Below, piece by piece: positions 17,716-25,151 of a stretch of 34,493 nt of DNA. The first letter of the stretch is position 1. Each line of letters starts with the position of its first letter. The translations under genes and the position numbers were made by a program. The notes under the pieces were generated by a model, which searched no databases, was not told the origin of the DNA, and saw only the letters and a list, made by a program, of their open reading frames with translations. The DNA is from an uncultured Actinomycetes bacterium (GTDB taxonomy: Bacteria > Actinomycetota > Acidimicrobiia > Acidimicrobiales > RAAP-2), in the NCBI GenBank assembly GCA_903873775.1, contig CAIQPR010000057.1, forward strand, positions 1-34,493, given 5' to 3'.

Positions 17716-18152
17716 TGGATAATTCGGCACCCCTTACTGACCCCGAACTTGTCGCCCGACTCCGTCGGTCGGTCACGCGCATGAATCGGCGTCTTCGGCA
17801 GAGCGCTCTCGGCGGCGTCTCGCCCGCTCAGGCGTCGATGCTGGCGGTCATTAATGCTCTCGGGTCCCCGTCACTCGGTGACCTCGCCACCGCGGAACAA
17901 ATTCAGCCGCCGTCGGTGACGAGAATGGTGCGCACCTTGGTCGACGCCGGTTGGGTGACAACCACGGACGACGAGGTTGACCGCCGCTGCACGCGGGTCG
18001 CGCTCACGGCGGCGGGCCGACGTGAAGTGGCCGAGATCCGTCAACGGAAAAACGAGTTTCTCGTGGAGCGCATTGCGCAGCTCTCACCAGACGACAGGAC
18101 CAATGTTCGGCCCTTGGTGGAGCTGCTCGAACACCTGCTGGGCGACGCGTGA
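17715..18152 (+). CDS. MarR-family transcriptional regulator
   Basis: The 145-residue winged-helix dimeric repressor has the recognition helix region IQPPSVTRMVRTLVDAGWV followed by the wing DDEVDRRCTRVALTAAGRREV, including the DxRxxxxxLT pattern of MarR wings. Helices at both ends (about 10-28 and 115-143) would form the dimer interface. It overlaps the downstream MFS exporter by GTGA, the classic regulator-efflux pair in which a ligand of the pump relieves repression. The operator over its own start codon supports autoregulation. Confidence 0.9.
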   Translation: MDNSAPLTDPELVARLRRSVTRMNRRLRQSALGGVSPAQASMLAVINALGSPSLGDLATAEQIQPPSVTRMVRTLVDAGWVTTTDDEVDRRCTRVALTAAGRREVAEIRQRKNEFLVERIAQLSPDDRTNVRPLVELLEHLLGDA

Positions 18153-19384
18153 GCGACAGAATCACCACGAGCCGGACGTTTGCGGCACTTTCGGAGCGGA
18201 ACTTCCGTCTGTACTTCATTGGCCAATTGATCTCCCAGTCCGGTACGTGGATGCAGTCGGTGGCCCAGGGCTGGCTCGTGTTGCAACTGACGGGTTCTTC
18301 GGTGGACTTAGGGATCGTCGTCGCGTTGCAGTTTCTGCCGATGCTGCTCCTCGGGTCCTACGGAGGGTTGTACGCGGACCGCCACGAGAAGCGACGAATT
18401 CTGTACTACACACAAGCCGCCGCCGGCGTCCTGGCGTTCGCACTCGGCCTGCTCGTGTCGACGCATCACGTGACGATCTTGGGCCTCTTCATCTTGGCGC
18501 TGCTGCTCGGGGTCGTGAACCTCTTTGACAATCCCGCGCGACAGTCGTTCGTTCAGGAGATGGTCGGCAAGGACCTCATTGCGAACGCCGTGTCGCTCAA
18601 TAGCGTCCTTATGAATGGCGGGCGACTCTTCGGACCGGCTCTCGCCGCAGGACTGATTGCGGGAGTCGGCATTGCGACGTGCTTCTACGTCAATGCCGGG
18701 TCGTATCTCGCGGTGCTGGTCGCGCTCGTCATGATGCGCAGTGCCGACCTGCAGCCGATTCGCACTGTGCGGCGCGGCAGCGGCCAACTGCGACTCGGTT
18801 TTCGTTACGCCGTCGACACGCCGGTCATCCGTGACGTGCTGATCGTGGTCGCCATTGTCGGCACCTTCGCGTACAACTTCACCGTGACATTCCCCGAACT
18901 CACGCGACGGACCTTCCACCAGTCCAGCGCCGCGCCCTACAGCATCTTGGTGGCCTGCATGGGCCTGGGGGCCGTTGTGGGCGGCCTGTATGTCGCGTGG
19001 CGATCGCGCCCCAGTGTCCACTTTCTCGCCAAGATCGGGACCGCCTTTGGAATCTTCGGCACTCTCGTCGCGTTCGCGCCCACGCTCTATGTCGCGTGGT
19101 TGGCAGCGATTCCGATGGGCGCGTGCTCCATCATGTTTATTGCGACCGCGAACGCCACGTTGCAGATGAATTCTGAAGAGTCCATGCGTGGTCGCGTGAT
19201 GAGTCTCTACGCGATTGGTTTCCTCGGCACCACCCCGATCGGCGCCCCGCTCGTGGGAGCGATCGTGGCCGTGACGAATCCGCGCGTCGGGATATCCCTC
19301 GGCTCTCTGCTCACGATCGCCACGTGCGTGTGGCTCTGGTCAACCTTTCGCCGACGCATCCCGGTCGGGGCGCCCGCGACGTAA
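18149..19384 (+). CDS. MFS exporter (EntS-like)
   Basis: The 411-residue major facilitator protein has about 12 helices. Motif A between helices 2 and 3 reads GLYADRHEKRR. The N-terminal FRLYFIGQLISQSGTWMQSVAQGWLVL and the central DNPARQSFVQEMV are typical of the enterobactin-exporter-like (MFS_3) branch. GTG 18149 overlaps the marR stop. Substrate is unknown; toxic-compound or siderophore-like export is suggested by family and by the MarR partner. A weak hairpin (CGCC-cta-GGCG, 19387-19397) lies between it and the convergent acyl-CoA dehydrogenase gene. Confidence 0.88.
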   Translation: MSDRITTSRTFAALSERNFRLYFIGQLISQSGTWMQSVAQGWLVLQLTGSSVDLGIVVALQFLPMLLLGSYGGLYADRHEKRRILYYTQAAAGVLAFALGLLVSTHHVTILGLFILALLLGVVNLFDNPARQSFVQEMVGKDLIANAVSLNSVLMNGGRLFGPALAAGLIAGVGIATCFYVNAGSYLAVLVALVMMRSADLQPIRTVRRGSGQLRLGFRYAVDTPVIRDVLIVVAIVGTFAYNFTVTFPELTRRTFHQSSAAPYSILVACMGLGAVVGGLYVAWRSRPSVHFLAKIGTAFGIFGTLVAFAPTLYVAWLAAIPMGACSIMFIATANATLQMNSEESMRGRVMSLYAIGFLGTTPIGAPLVGAIVAVTNPRVGISLGSLLTIATCVWLWSTFRRRIPVGAPAT

Positions 19385-19390
19385 GTCGCC

Positions 19391-20623
19391 CTAGGCGTTA
19401 ACGGCCTTCGGCTCCTTCGGCAGACCCAGCGCGCGCTCACCAATGATGTTCCGCTGAATTTCCGCGGTGCCACCCCAAATGGTCTCGGAGCGCGAGAAGA
19501 AGAACAACGCCTGAAGGTCGGACACCGGGTAGTCGGCGCGGCCGCGGCGGTTGCCGGGCAACGTGCCCTCGGCCTCTCCCTTGCCGGTCAGAATCTGTCC
19601 TTCCAGTCCCAGGATGTCGAGCGCGAGCTCCATCGTGGCGCGGTGCGTCTCCGACCAGAACATCTTGTTGCACGCTCCGAGCAGCGCCGCGTTGTGCGTG
19701 CCGTTGAGGGCGTCAGTGAGTGACCGGTAGCCGTTGATCTGCATGATCTTGACCTTCTGCCACGCGCGCACGAGATCGTCGCGAGTGATCTTGTCGGTGT
19801 TGCGGCCCTTACGCTTGGCCTCGCTGACGATCTGCTCCCACTCCTTCAAGAAGCGGCGGTAGCCAGTCGTAGAGGACGACCCACGCTCGAAGCCGAGTGT
19901 GGTCATGGCGACCTTCCAACCGTTGTTGAGACCACCGACGACGTTGTCTTTCGGGCAGCGCGCGTTGGTGAAGAAGACCTCGTTGAATTCTGCGGAGCCG
20001 TCGACCTGAATGATCGGTCGCACTTCGACACCCTCTTGGTGCATGGGCACGAGGAGGTAGCTAATGCCGGCGTGCTGCGGCGCGTCGGGATCCGTGCGCA
20101 CCATCAAGAAGACGTAGTCGGCGTACTGCGCCTGCGTCGTCCACACCTTTTGGCCGTTGATGACCCACTCGTCACCGTCGAGCACGGCCGTGGTCTTCAA
20201 ACTCGCGAGGTCCGAGCCAGAGTTGGGCTCGGAGAAACCCTGGCACCACGCGATCTTGCCCTGGAGGATGCCCGGGATGAACTGCTGCTTCTGCTCTTCG
20301 GTACCCCACTGCAGAATCGTCGGACCCACGAGGGTGTCGCCGAAGAAGTCAGCGCGCAGCGGTGCGTTGGCGCGGGCGAACTCCTCGTTCAGGACGACCT
20401 GCTCCAAGAGGCCGAGGCCCTTGCCGCCGTATTCCTTGGGCCATCCGGCGCAAATCCAGCCACCTTCGAAGAGCTTGCCGGTCCAGGAGTCATTGAACTC
20501 CTTGCGCTCGGCCTCGGACATCGAAAACCCGGGCTCAAACCAGCCCTGGGGAAGATTTTCTTCGAGCCAACCGCGAATAACGGTACGGAATTCTTCTGCT
20601 GAGGCGGGGTAGTTCAGATCCAT
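19391..20623 (-). CDS. Acyl-CoA dehydrogenase
   Basis: This 410-residue flavoenzyme of the FadE type oxidises acyl-CoA to enoyl-CoA. It has the FAD/substrate block QGFSEPNSGSDLASLKTTA, VINGQKVWTT, and the C-terminal ETIWGGTAEIQRNIIGERALGLP, where a Thr-Ala-Glu motif contacts FAD. The frame is open to ATG 20680, but family members start like MDLNYPA, so ATG 20623 is preferred. It has TACGCT seven nt upstream and no SD, in line with other leaderless starts here. ATG 20641 is a second possibility. Substrate class (fatty acid or sterol side chain) cannot be told. There is no other beta-oxidation gene in the window. Confidence 0.9.
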   Translation of the reverse strand: MDLNYPASAEEFRTVIRGWLEENLPQGWFEPGFSMSEAERKEFNDSWTGKLFEGGWICAGWPKEYGGKGLGLLEQVVLNEEFARANAPLRADFFGDTLVGPTILQWGTEEQKQQFIPGILQGKIAWCQGFSEPNSGSDLASLKTTAVLDGDEWVINGQKVWTTQAQYADYVFLMVRTDPDAPQHAGISYLLVPMHQEGVEVRPIIQVDGSAEFNEVFFTNARCPKDNVVGGLNNGWKVAMTTLGFERGSSSTTGYRRFLKEWEQIVSEAKRKGRNTDKITRDDLVRAWQKVKIMQINGYRSLTDALNGTHNAALLGACNKMFWSETHRATMELALDILGLEGQILTGKGEAEGTLPGNRRGRADYPVSDLQALFFFSRSETIWGGTAEIQRNIIGERALGLPKEPKAVNA

Positions 20624-20630
20624 GGCTCGC

Positions 20631-20636
20631 AGCGTA
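20631..20636 (-). promoter_or_regulatory. Candidate -10 TACGCT of the acyl-CoA dehydrogenase gene
   Basis: TACGCT lies seven nt before ATG 20623 on the minus strand. A short inverted repeat, TCTCA-N5-TGAGA (20653-20667), lies a little further upstream and could be an operator. Confidence 0.35.
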
Positions 20637-20698
20637 GTCATTCCCGCCCCAATCTCACCAAATGAGACATTTCGGGGCATTTGTGCCCCCGATCGGTA

Positions 20699-20726
20699 TT
20701 GCGAGAGAATGTCTAACCCCTATAAC
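20699..20726 (+). promoter_or_regulatory. Promoter of the GT4 glycosyltransferase operon
   Basis: TTGCGA (20699-20704) and TATAAC (20721-20726), with a 16-nt spacer, make the most consensus-like sigma70-type promoter I see in the window. The predicted start at about 20733 leaves a leader of only some eight nt before GTG 20741. Confidence 0.5.
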
Positions 20727-20740
20727 GAAGAAGACGCTGC

Positions 20741-22111
20741 GTGCCCCGTTCGCTCACGAAAACAATTTCCGACACCAAGGAATCTTGGGCGAGGTCGAAG
20801 GCCATCCAGTTCCCGGGATCTCGACCCGCGAAGCCGGCCGCGCCCGGAAAGTACCGCGTGGCGTTCCTTATCTACCGGGGAAACCCGCGCTGCGGCGGTC
20901 AGGGCGTCTACACCCGTCACCTGACCCGCGAGCTCGTCAACCTCGGCCACAGCGTCACGGTCTTCGCCGGACCTCCGTGGCCGGAACTTGACGAAGGTGT
21001 CGGTTTCGTGCCCATTCGGGGAATGGATCTCTACCGTGACCCCGACCCCTTCCGCGTACCAGCGCCGTCGGAATTCACGTCGATTCCCGATCTGTTGGAG
21101 TTCGGCGTCATGATGACCGCCGGATTCGGCGAGCCGCTCGCGTATTCGAAGCGCATCGCGAAGGTCCTGAAGAACCGTCGCGCGGACTTCGACATCATTC
21201 ACGACAACCAGTGTCTCGGCACTGGGATCCTCGAGCTATCGAAGCAGGGCTGGCCGATGCTCGAGACGCTGCACCACCCGATCACGGTGGACCGCTCGAT
21301 CGCCCTCGATCACGCGGAGACCGCGTGGAAGCGGTTCACGACGCGTCGGTGGTTTGGTTTCCTCCGCATGCAGGTGCGCGTCGCCAAGCAGATGCCCGCC
21401 GTGCTCACGGTGTCCCAGAATTCCAAGGTCGACATCAACGCCCAGATGAAGGTGCCGTTGGAGCGACTCACCGTGGTGCCCGTGGGGGTGGACCACGAAG
21501 TGTTCAAGCCCTACGACGACGTGGTGAAGAAAAAGGGCCGCCTCATGGTGACCTCGTCCTCCGACGTGCCGATGAAGGGTCTCGTCCCGTTGCTCGAGGC
21601 CATCGCCAAATTGCGCGTCGAGCGCGACATCGACCTCGTCGTGATTGGTAACCCTCGTCCGAAGGGCCGCGTGGCGAACGCCATGGAGCGCTTGGGTCTC
21701 AACGACATCGTCAGCACCATCTCGGGTGTGTCCGACGAGGAACTGGCTCGTCTCTACGGCGAGGCCGAGGTGGCCATCGTGCCGAGTCTGTACGAGGGGT
21801 TCTCTCTGCCGGCGATTGAGGCGATGAGTTGCGGGGTGCCCGTGGTTGCGACCACCGGCGGAGCACTGCCCGAAGTCGTGGGCGTCTCCGGTGAAACCGG
21901 TCTCCTGGTCGAGCCGAACAATCCCGACGCGCTCGTGGGAGCGATCCGCCAATTGCTCGATGACGCCGCGCTGCGCGAGCGGTTGGGCGCGGCGGGTCGT
22001 GAGCGGGTTATGGAGCGCTTCACCTGGGAAGTGACCGCCCGCGGAACCGCCGCCTGTTACGACGCCATCCTGCGGGGCGACGCCCTGCCCGAGTCCATGA
22101 AATTCGACTGA
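20741..22111 (+). CDS. GT4-family glycosyltransferase
   Basis: The 456-residue retaining GT-B enzyme moves a sugar from a nucleotide donor. The N-terminal domain has RCGGQGVYTRHLTREL (50-65), the glycine-rich acceptor/donor loop. The C-terminal domain has VPVGVDHEVFKPYDD and the EX7E motif, E352 and E360 (EGFSLPAIE), then GVPVVATTGGALPEVVG. The first 40 residues before KYRVAFLIY are basic and low in conserved features. GTG 20741 is the only start that fits the promoter. It is one nt from the next gene, a methyltransferase, so sugar transfer and methylation are coupled. A cell-envelope or storage-glycan product is inferred. Confidence 0.88.
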   Translation: MPRSLTKTISDTKESWARSKAIQFPGSRPAKPAAPGKYRVAFLIYRGNPRCGGQGVYTRHLTRELVNLGHSVTVFAGPPWPELDEGVGFVPIRGMDLYRDPDPFRVPAPSEFTSIPDLLEFGVMMTAGFGEPLAYSKRIAKVLKNRRADFDIIHDNQCLGTGILELSKQGWPMLETLHHPITVDRSIALDHAETAWKRFTTRRWFGFLRMQVRVAKQMPAVLTVSQNSKVDINAQMKVPLERLTVVPVGVDHEVFKPYDDVVKKKGRLMVTSSSDVPMKGLVPLLEAIAKLRVERDIDLVVIGNPRPKGRVANAMERLGLNDIVSTISGVSDEELARLYGEAEVAIVPSLYEGFSLPAIEAMSCGVPVVATTGGALPEVVGVSGETGLLVEPNNPDALVGAIRQLLDDAALRERLGAAGRERVMERFTWEVTARGTAACYDAILRGDALPESMKFD

Positions 22112-22112
22112 C

Positions 22113-22838
22113 ATGCTCACTGCTGATTACGACCGCTTGGGGCTCAAGCCCGGAGACAAGATTCTGGACCTGGGCTGCGGCTTCGGCCGACACGCCTACG
22201 AGGCGGCCCGTCGCGGCGCCCACGTGTTCGCTCTTGACGCGGGACGTGAGGAAGTCGAAGGCGTCCTCGGCACGTTTGCCGCGATGGCCGAGGCCGGCGA
22301 GATCGACGCGAACAAGATTCACGTGGGCGTGGTGCAGGGTGACGCGCTGCATCTGCCCTTTCCCGACGGCACTTTCGATCGCGTGATTTGTTCCGAGGTC
22401 ATGGAGCACATCCCCAATGACGTCGGCGCGATGACGGAGCTGGCGCGCGTGCTGCGACCCGGCGGGACGATGGCCATCACTATTCCCCGCTTCGGCCCCG
22501 AACTCATCAATTGGGCTCTGTCGGATGAGTACCACATGGTGCCGGGTGGCCACGTGCGCATCTACCGACGATCCGTCGTCGAAGAGCGTTTGACCTCGAC
22601 CGGCATGAATGTCACCGGTCACGCGTACGCGCACGGACTGCACTCGCCGTACTGGTGGCTCAAGTGCCTCGTCGGGACCACCAACGAGGACAACAAGTTC
22701 GTGCAGGCGTACCACAGGCTGCTCGTGTGGGACATCGTGAAGGCGCCGAAGACCACCCGGTACGCCGAGAAGGTTCTGGCCCCGCTCATTGGAAAGTCGC
22801 TCATCGTCTATCTCACCAAGCCGGGTCGACCGGCGTGA
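22113..22838 (+). CDS. Class I SAM-dependent methyltransferase
   Basis: This 241-residue Rossmann-fold methyltransferase has motif I LDLGCGFGRHAYEAARRG (about 19-36), the acidic ribose-binding residue in VFALDAG, motif II-like QGDALHLPFPDGTFDRVICSEVMEHIPND, and LRPGGTMAIT. The enzyme starts almost directly at the SAM fold. The C-terminal third (about 155-241) carries aromatic residues that may bind a lipid or glycan. ATG 22113 is one nt after the GT4 stop, and its own stop overlaps the next gene by GTGA. The target is probably the product of its neighbours. Confidence 0.88.
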   Translation: MLTADYDRLGLKPGDKILDLGCGFGRHAYEAARRGAHVFALDAGREEVEGVLGTFAAMAEAGEIDANKIHVGVVQGDALHLPFPDGTFDRVICSEVMEHIPNDVGAMTELARVLRPGGTMAITIPRFGPELINWALSDEYHMVPGGHVRIYRRSVVEERLTSTGMNVTGHAYAHGLHSPYWWLKCLVGTTNEDNKFVQAYHRLLVWDIVKAPKTTRYAEKVLAPLIGKSLIVYLTKPGRPA

Positions 22839-23932
22839 GTTTCCGCGTCGGCACCGTGCCCGAAGTGCCGGGCATCTTGACGGCTGAGGACATCTCGCTC
22901 ACGGCGTCAACGCTGGTGCGACTGCAGCGACCCGACGGACAGATCCCGTGGTTTGAGGGCGGACACGCCGACGCCTGGAACCACGTGGAGGCTGCCATGG
23001 CGCTTACGGTGACCGGACACATCGAGGAAGCCCGCGCGGCGTTCCGGTGGCTGCGGGCGACGCAGTTGGGTGATGGATCCTGGTTCAACTACTACGTCGG
23101 TGGAACGCCCAAGGACACGCGTCTTGACACCAACGTGTGCGCCTACGTTGCCGCCGGCCTCTACCACTATCTACTCGTGACGGGGGACAGCGATTTCGTC
23201 ACCGAGATGTGGCCGGTCGTCGAAGCCGCCGTGGAGTTTGTGCTTCGCTGGCAGCTCGACGACGGCACCATTCGCTGGTCGCTCGACGCCACGGGGCGTC
23301 CCGAGGGCTACGCCCTTCTCACCGGGTCGTCGTCGATCTTCCATTCGTTGCGGTGCGGGATCGCACTCGCCGAGCGTCTCGATCAGATCAAGCCCGCGTG
23401 GGAACTGGCGGCGGGGCGCTTGGGTCACGCCATTGCTCACCACAAGGGAGCCTTCGCGCCGAAGAACGAGTTCGCGATGGACTGGTATTACCCGATCCTG
23501 TCGGGCGCCCTGTCGCTCAACGCGTCGCAGCGTCGTCTGCGAGATGGATGGGAGCGTCACGTCATGGACGGGCACGGCGTGCGCTGCGTGTCGACCAACG
23601 ACTGGGTGACTGCCGCGGAGACGGCCGAATGCGTAATGGCCCTGGACGCCGTCGGGTGGCGCGAGGAAGCTCTCGAGCTCTTACGTCTCGCGCAACGCCA
23701 CCGACGTGATGACGGTTCGTACTGGACGGGTATTGCCTATCCGGAGAACGTCACCTTCCCGCACTTAGAGACCTCGTGCTACACCGCCGGCGCGGTCATC
23801 CTCGCCGCGGACGCGCTGGCGTCACATTCACCGGCGGCGGGGCTGTTCCGTCACGAGAATCTGCCGGCCGTCGTCGATCTCGCCGAACCCGATTGTCCTC
23901 TCGGACTGAACGCGGAGTGCGAAGAGCGCTAG
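22835..23932 (+). CDS. Alpha/alpha-toroid protein (prenyltransferase/terpene-cyclase-like or six-hairpin glycosidase-like)
   Basis: The product has 365 residues from GTG 22835, which overlaps the methyltransferase stop (GTGA). The frame is open upstream to 22655, but that part lies inside the methyltransferase gene. The sequence shows repeated helix pairs with glycine/aspartate turns: LQRPDGQIPWFEGGHADAWNH, QLGDGSWFNYYVGG, WQLDDGTIRWSLD and HRRDDGSYWTGIAY. These QxxDGxW-like repeats resemble the QW repeats of terpene cyclases and the hairpins of GH15-type glycosidases. No DxDD motif is visible, so squalene-type cyclisation is unlikely. A role in trimming or modifying a glycan built by the GT4 partner is inference. 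It meets the minus-strand methyltransferase gene with a 4-nt overlap. Confidence 0.75.
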   Translation: MSFRVGTVPEVPGILTAEDISLTASTLVRLQRPDGQIPWFEGGHADAWNHVEAAMALTVTGHIEEARAAFRWLRATQLGDGSWFNYYVGGTPKDTRLDTNVCAYVAAGLYHYLLVTGDSDFVTEMWPVVEAAVEFVLRWQLDDGTIRWSLDATGRPEGYALLTGSSSIFHSLRCGIALAERLDQIKPAWELAAGRLGHAIAHHKGAFAPKNEFAMDWYYPILSGALSLNASQRRLRDGWERHVMDGHGVRCVSTNDWVTAAETAECVMALDAVGWREEALELLRLAQRHRRDDGSYWTGIAYPENVTFPHLETSCYTAGAVILAADALASHSPAAGLFRHENLPAVVDLAEPDCPLGLNAECEER

Positions 23933-24561
23933 AGCGCGCGCAACACGCGCAGCGATCCCACGGCGGCCACGTCAACGAAGGCGCCGCTCTCTTTCGCCGC
24001 ACAGTAGATCTCGTACGGGGGTCGACCCCCGTCCTCTTCACGTTCGAAGACGTCGTGAATCAGCAGGGTGCCGCCGGACACGACCTTCGTCGTCCACGCG
24101 TGATAATCGGCCCACGCCACGTCGTGTCCGTGTCCGCCGTCAATGAAGAGCAGGTCGAGGGGCTGAGAAAAGTGCGCGGCGACGGTCGTGGACGGACCTA
24201 CGAGTCCAATGACGGTGGCTTCGAGATGCGCGTCGGCGATCGTGCGCTGCCAGGTGGGCAGCGTGTTCAGGCGGCCATCGACGGGATCCACCAAGGTGGG
24301 ATCGAAGTGCTCCCAACCGGCCTGGTTTTCTTCGCTCCCGTGGTGATGGTCGAGCGAGTAGAGAACCGACGCCGATTCCTCCGCCGCGGCCCCCAAATAC
24401 ACCGCGGACTTTCCGCACCACGCACCCACTTCCAACCACGTGCCGGACGGGGTGTGCTGGCCGGCTGCGCGAGCGGCCTCGTGGAGCGCCTCGCCTTCGT
24501 CGAGGGGCATGAATCCTTTGACCGAACGGGCGAAGTCGAGGAGTTGCGTGCGGCGGGTCAT
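23929..24561 (-). CDS. Class I SAM-dependent methyltransferase (Methyltransf_24 type)
   Basis: The 210-residue enzyme has SAM motif I as TWLEVGAWCGKSAVYLG (about 41-57), an acidic-histidine segment YSLDHHHGSEENQ, and the strand LDLLFIDGGHGHDVAWADYHAW. The latter, with its Asp-Gly-Gly-His, is characteristic of the TylF/CmcI-like methyltransferases, several of which need a divalent cation. It is the last gene of the minus-strand operon aminopeptidase, GDT1 transporter, methyltransferase; its ATG overlaps the transporter stop (ATGA). It lies tail to tail with the toroid gene and probably acts on the same or a related glycan. Confidence 0.82.
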   Translation of the reverse strand: MTRRTQLLDFARSVKGFMPLDEGEALHEAARAAGQHTPSGTWLEVGAWCGKSAVYLGAAAEESASVLYSLDHHHGSEENQAGWEHFDPTLVDPVDGRLNTLPTWQRTIADAHLEATVIGLVGPSTTVAAHFSQPLDLLFIDGGHGHDVAWADYHAWTTKVVSGGTLLIHDVFEREEDGGRPPYEIYCAAKESGAFVDVAAVGSLRVLRAL

Positions 24562-25151
24562 GAGACCAACAGGCTAACCACGGTGTAGATACCGAGCCCG
24601 AGGAAGATGAGTCCACCCAAGAGACGAATGCGCGCGAGGGGTATGCGTCGCACCAGCATTTGGCCCGCGAAGGACCCGAGGGCCGCGATACAGACGAGGG
24701 CGGAACTGGAGGCCGCGAACACGAACCATGGTTGGTGCGTCTTCGCGACGAGGTTCGCGGCTTGAATTTGGGTCAAGTCGCCGAACTCGGCGATGAAGAT
24801 CACCGTGAATGCCGTGAGAGCCTCCCGCCAGGGTCGCGCCGCCACTTCGGCGTCCCCCTCCACGGTTCCTTCGGACTCCTCGTGCTTCTCCGGCACGAAC
24901 AGGAGATACGCCGCGCCCCCGAGGAAGAGGGCGGCCACGATCCCCTCACGCAGGGCGTGGGGAAGGAGATCGAGGGCACCACCGATCAACGCAGCAATCG
25001 CCATCTGCGCCACGAAGGCCACCGACGCGCCGAGAAAGACCGACACCGGTCGCGCCCGGGCACTCATGACCACGGTCGCGATCATCGTCTTATCCGGAAG
25101 CTCCAGAACGAAGATCAGAGCAAAGATGCCCGCGAAGGAAGCGAGGTTCAT
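24558..25151 (-). CDS. GDT1/TMEM165 (UPF0016) family cation transporter
   Basis: This 197-residue integral membrane protein consists of two homologous three-helix halves. Each half has the family's acidic motif: E17-L-P-D20-K-T in the first helix and E122-F-G-D125-L-T in the second half. These residues bind Mn2+ or Ca2+ in characterised relatives (MneA in bacteria, Gdt1 in yeast), so Mn2+ export is the likely role. A charged linker (EKHEESEGTVEGDAE) separates the halves. Its ATG follows the aminopeptidase stop with no gap, and its stop overlaps the methyltransferase start. Confidence 0.9.
   Translation of the reverse strand: MNLASFAGIFALIFVLELPDKTMIATVVMSARARPVSVFLGASVAFVAQMAIAALIGGALDLLPHALREGIVAALFLGGAAYLLFVPEKHEESEGTVEGDAEVAARPWREALTAFTVIFIAEFGDLTQIQAANLVAKTHQPWFVFAASSSALVCIAALGSFAGQMLVRRIPLARIRLLGGLIFLGLGIYTVVSLLVS

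Noticed and set aside
19387..19397. CGCC-cta-GGCG stem between the MFS and acyl-CoA dehydrogenase genes as a bidirectional terminator
   Set aside because: Only four base pairs and no T-run on either strand.
20709..20924. ATG at 20709 opening another frame before the GT4 gene
   Set aside because: It overlaps the predicted promoter and the glycosyltransferase gene in a different frame, with an arginine/proline-rich shadow-like product.
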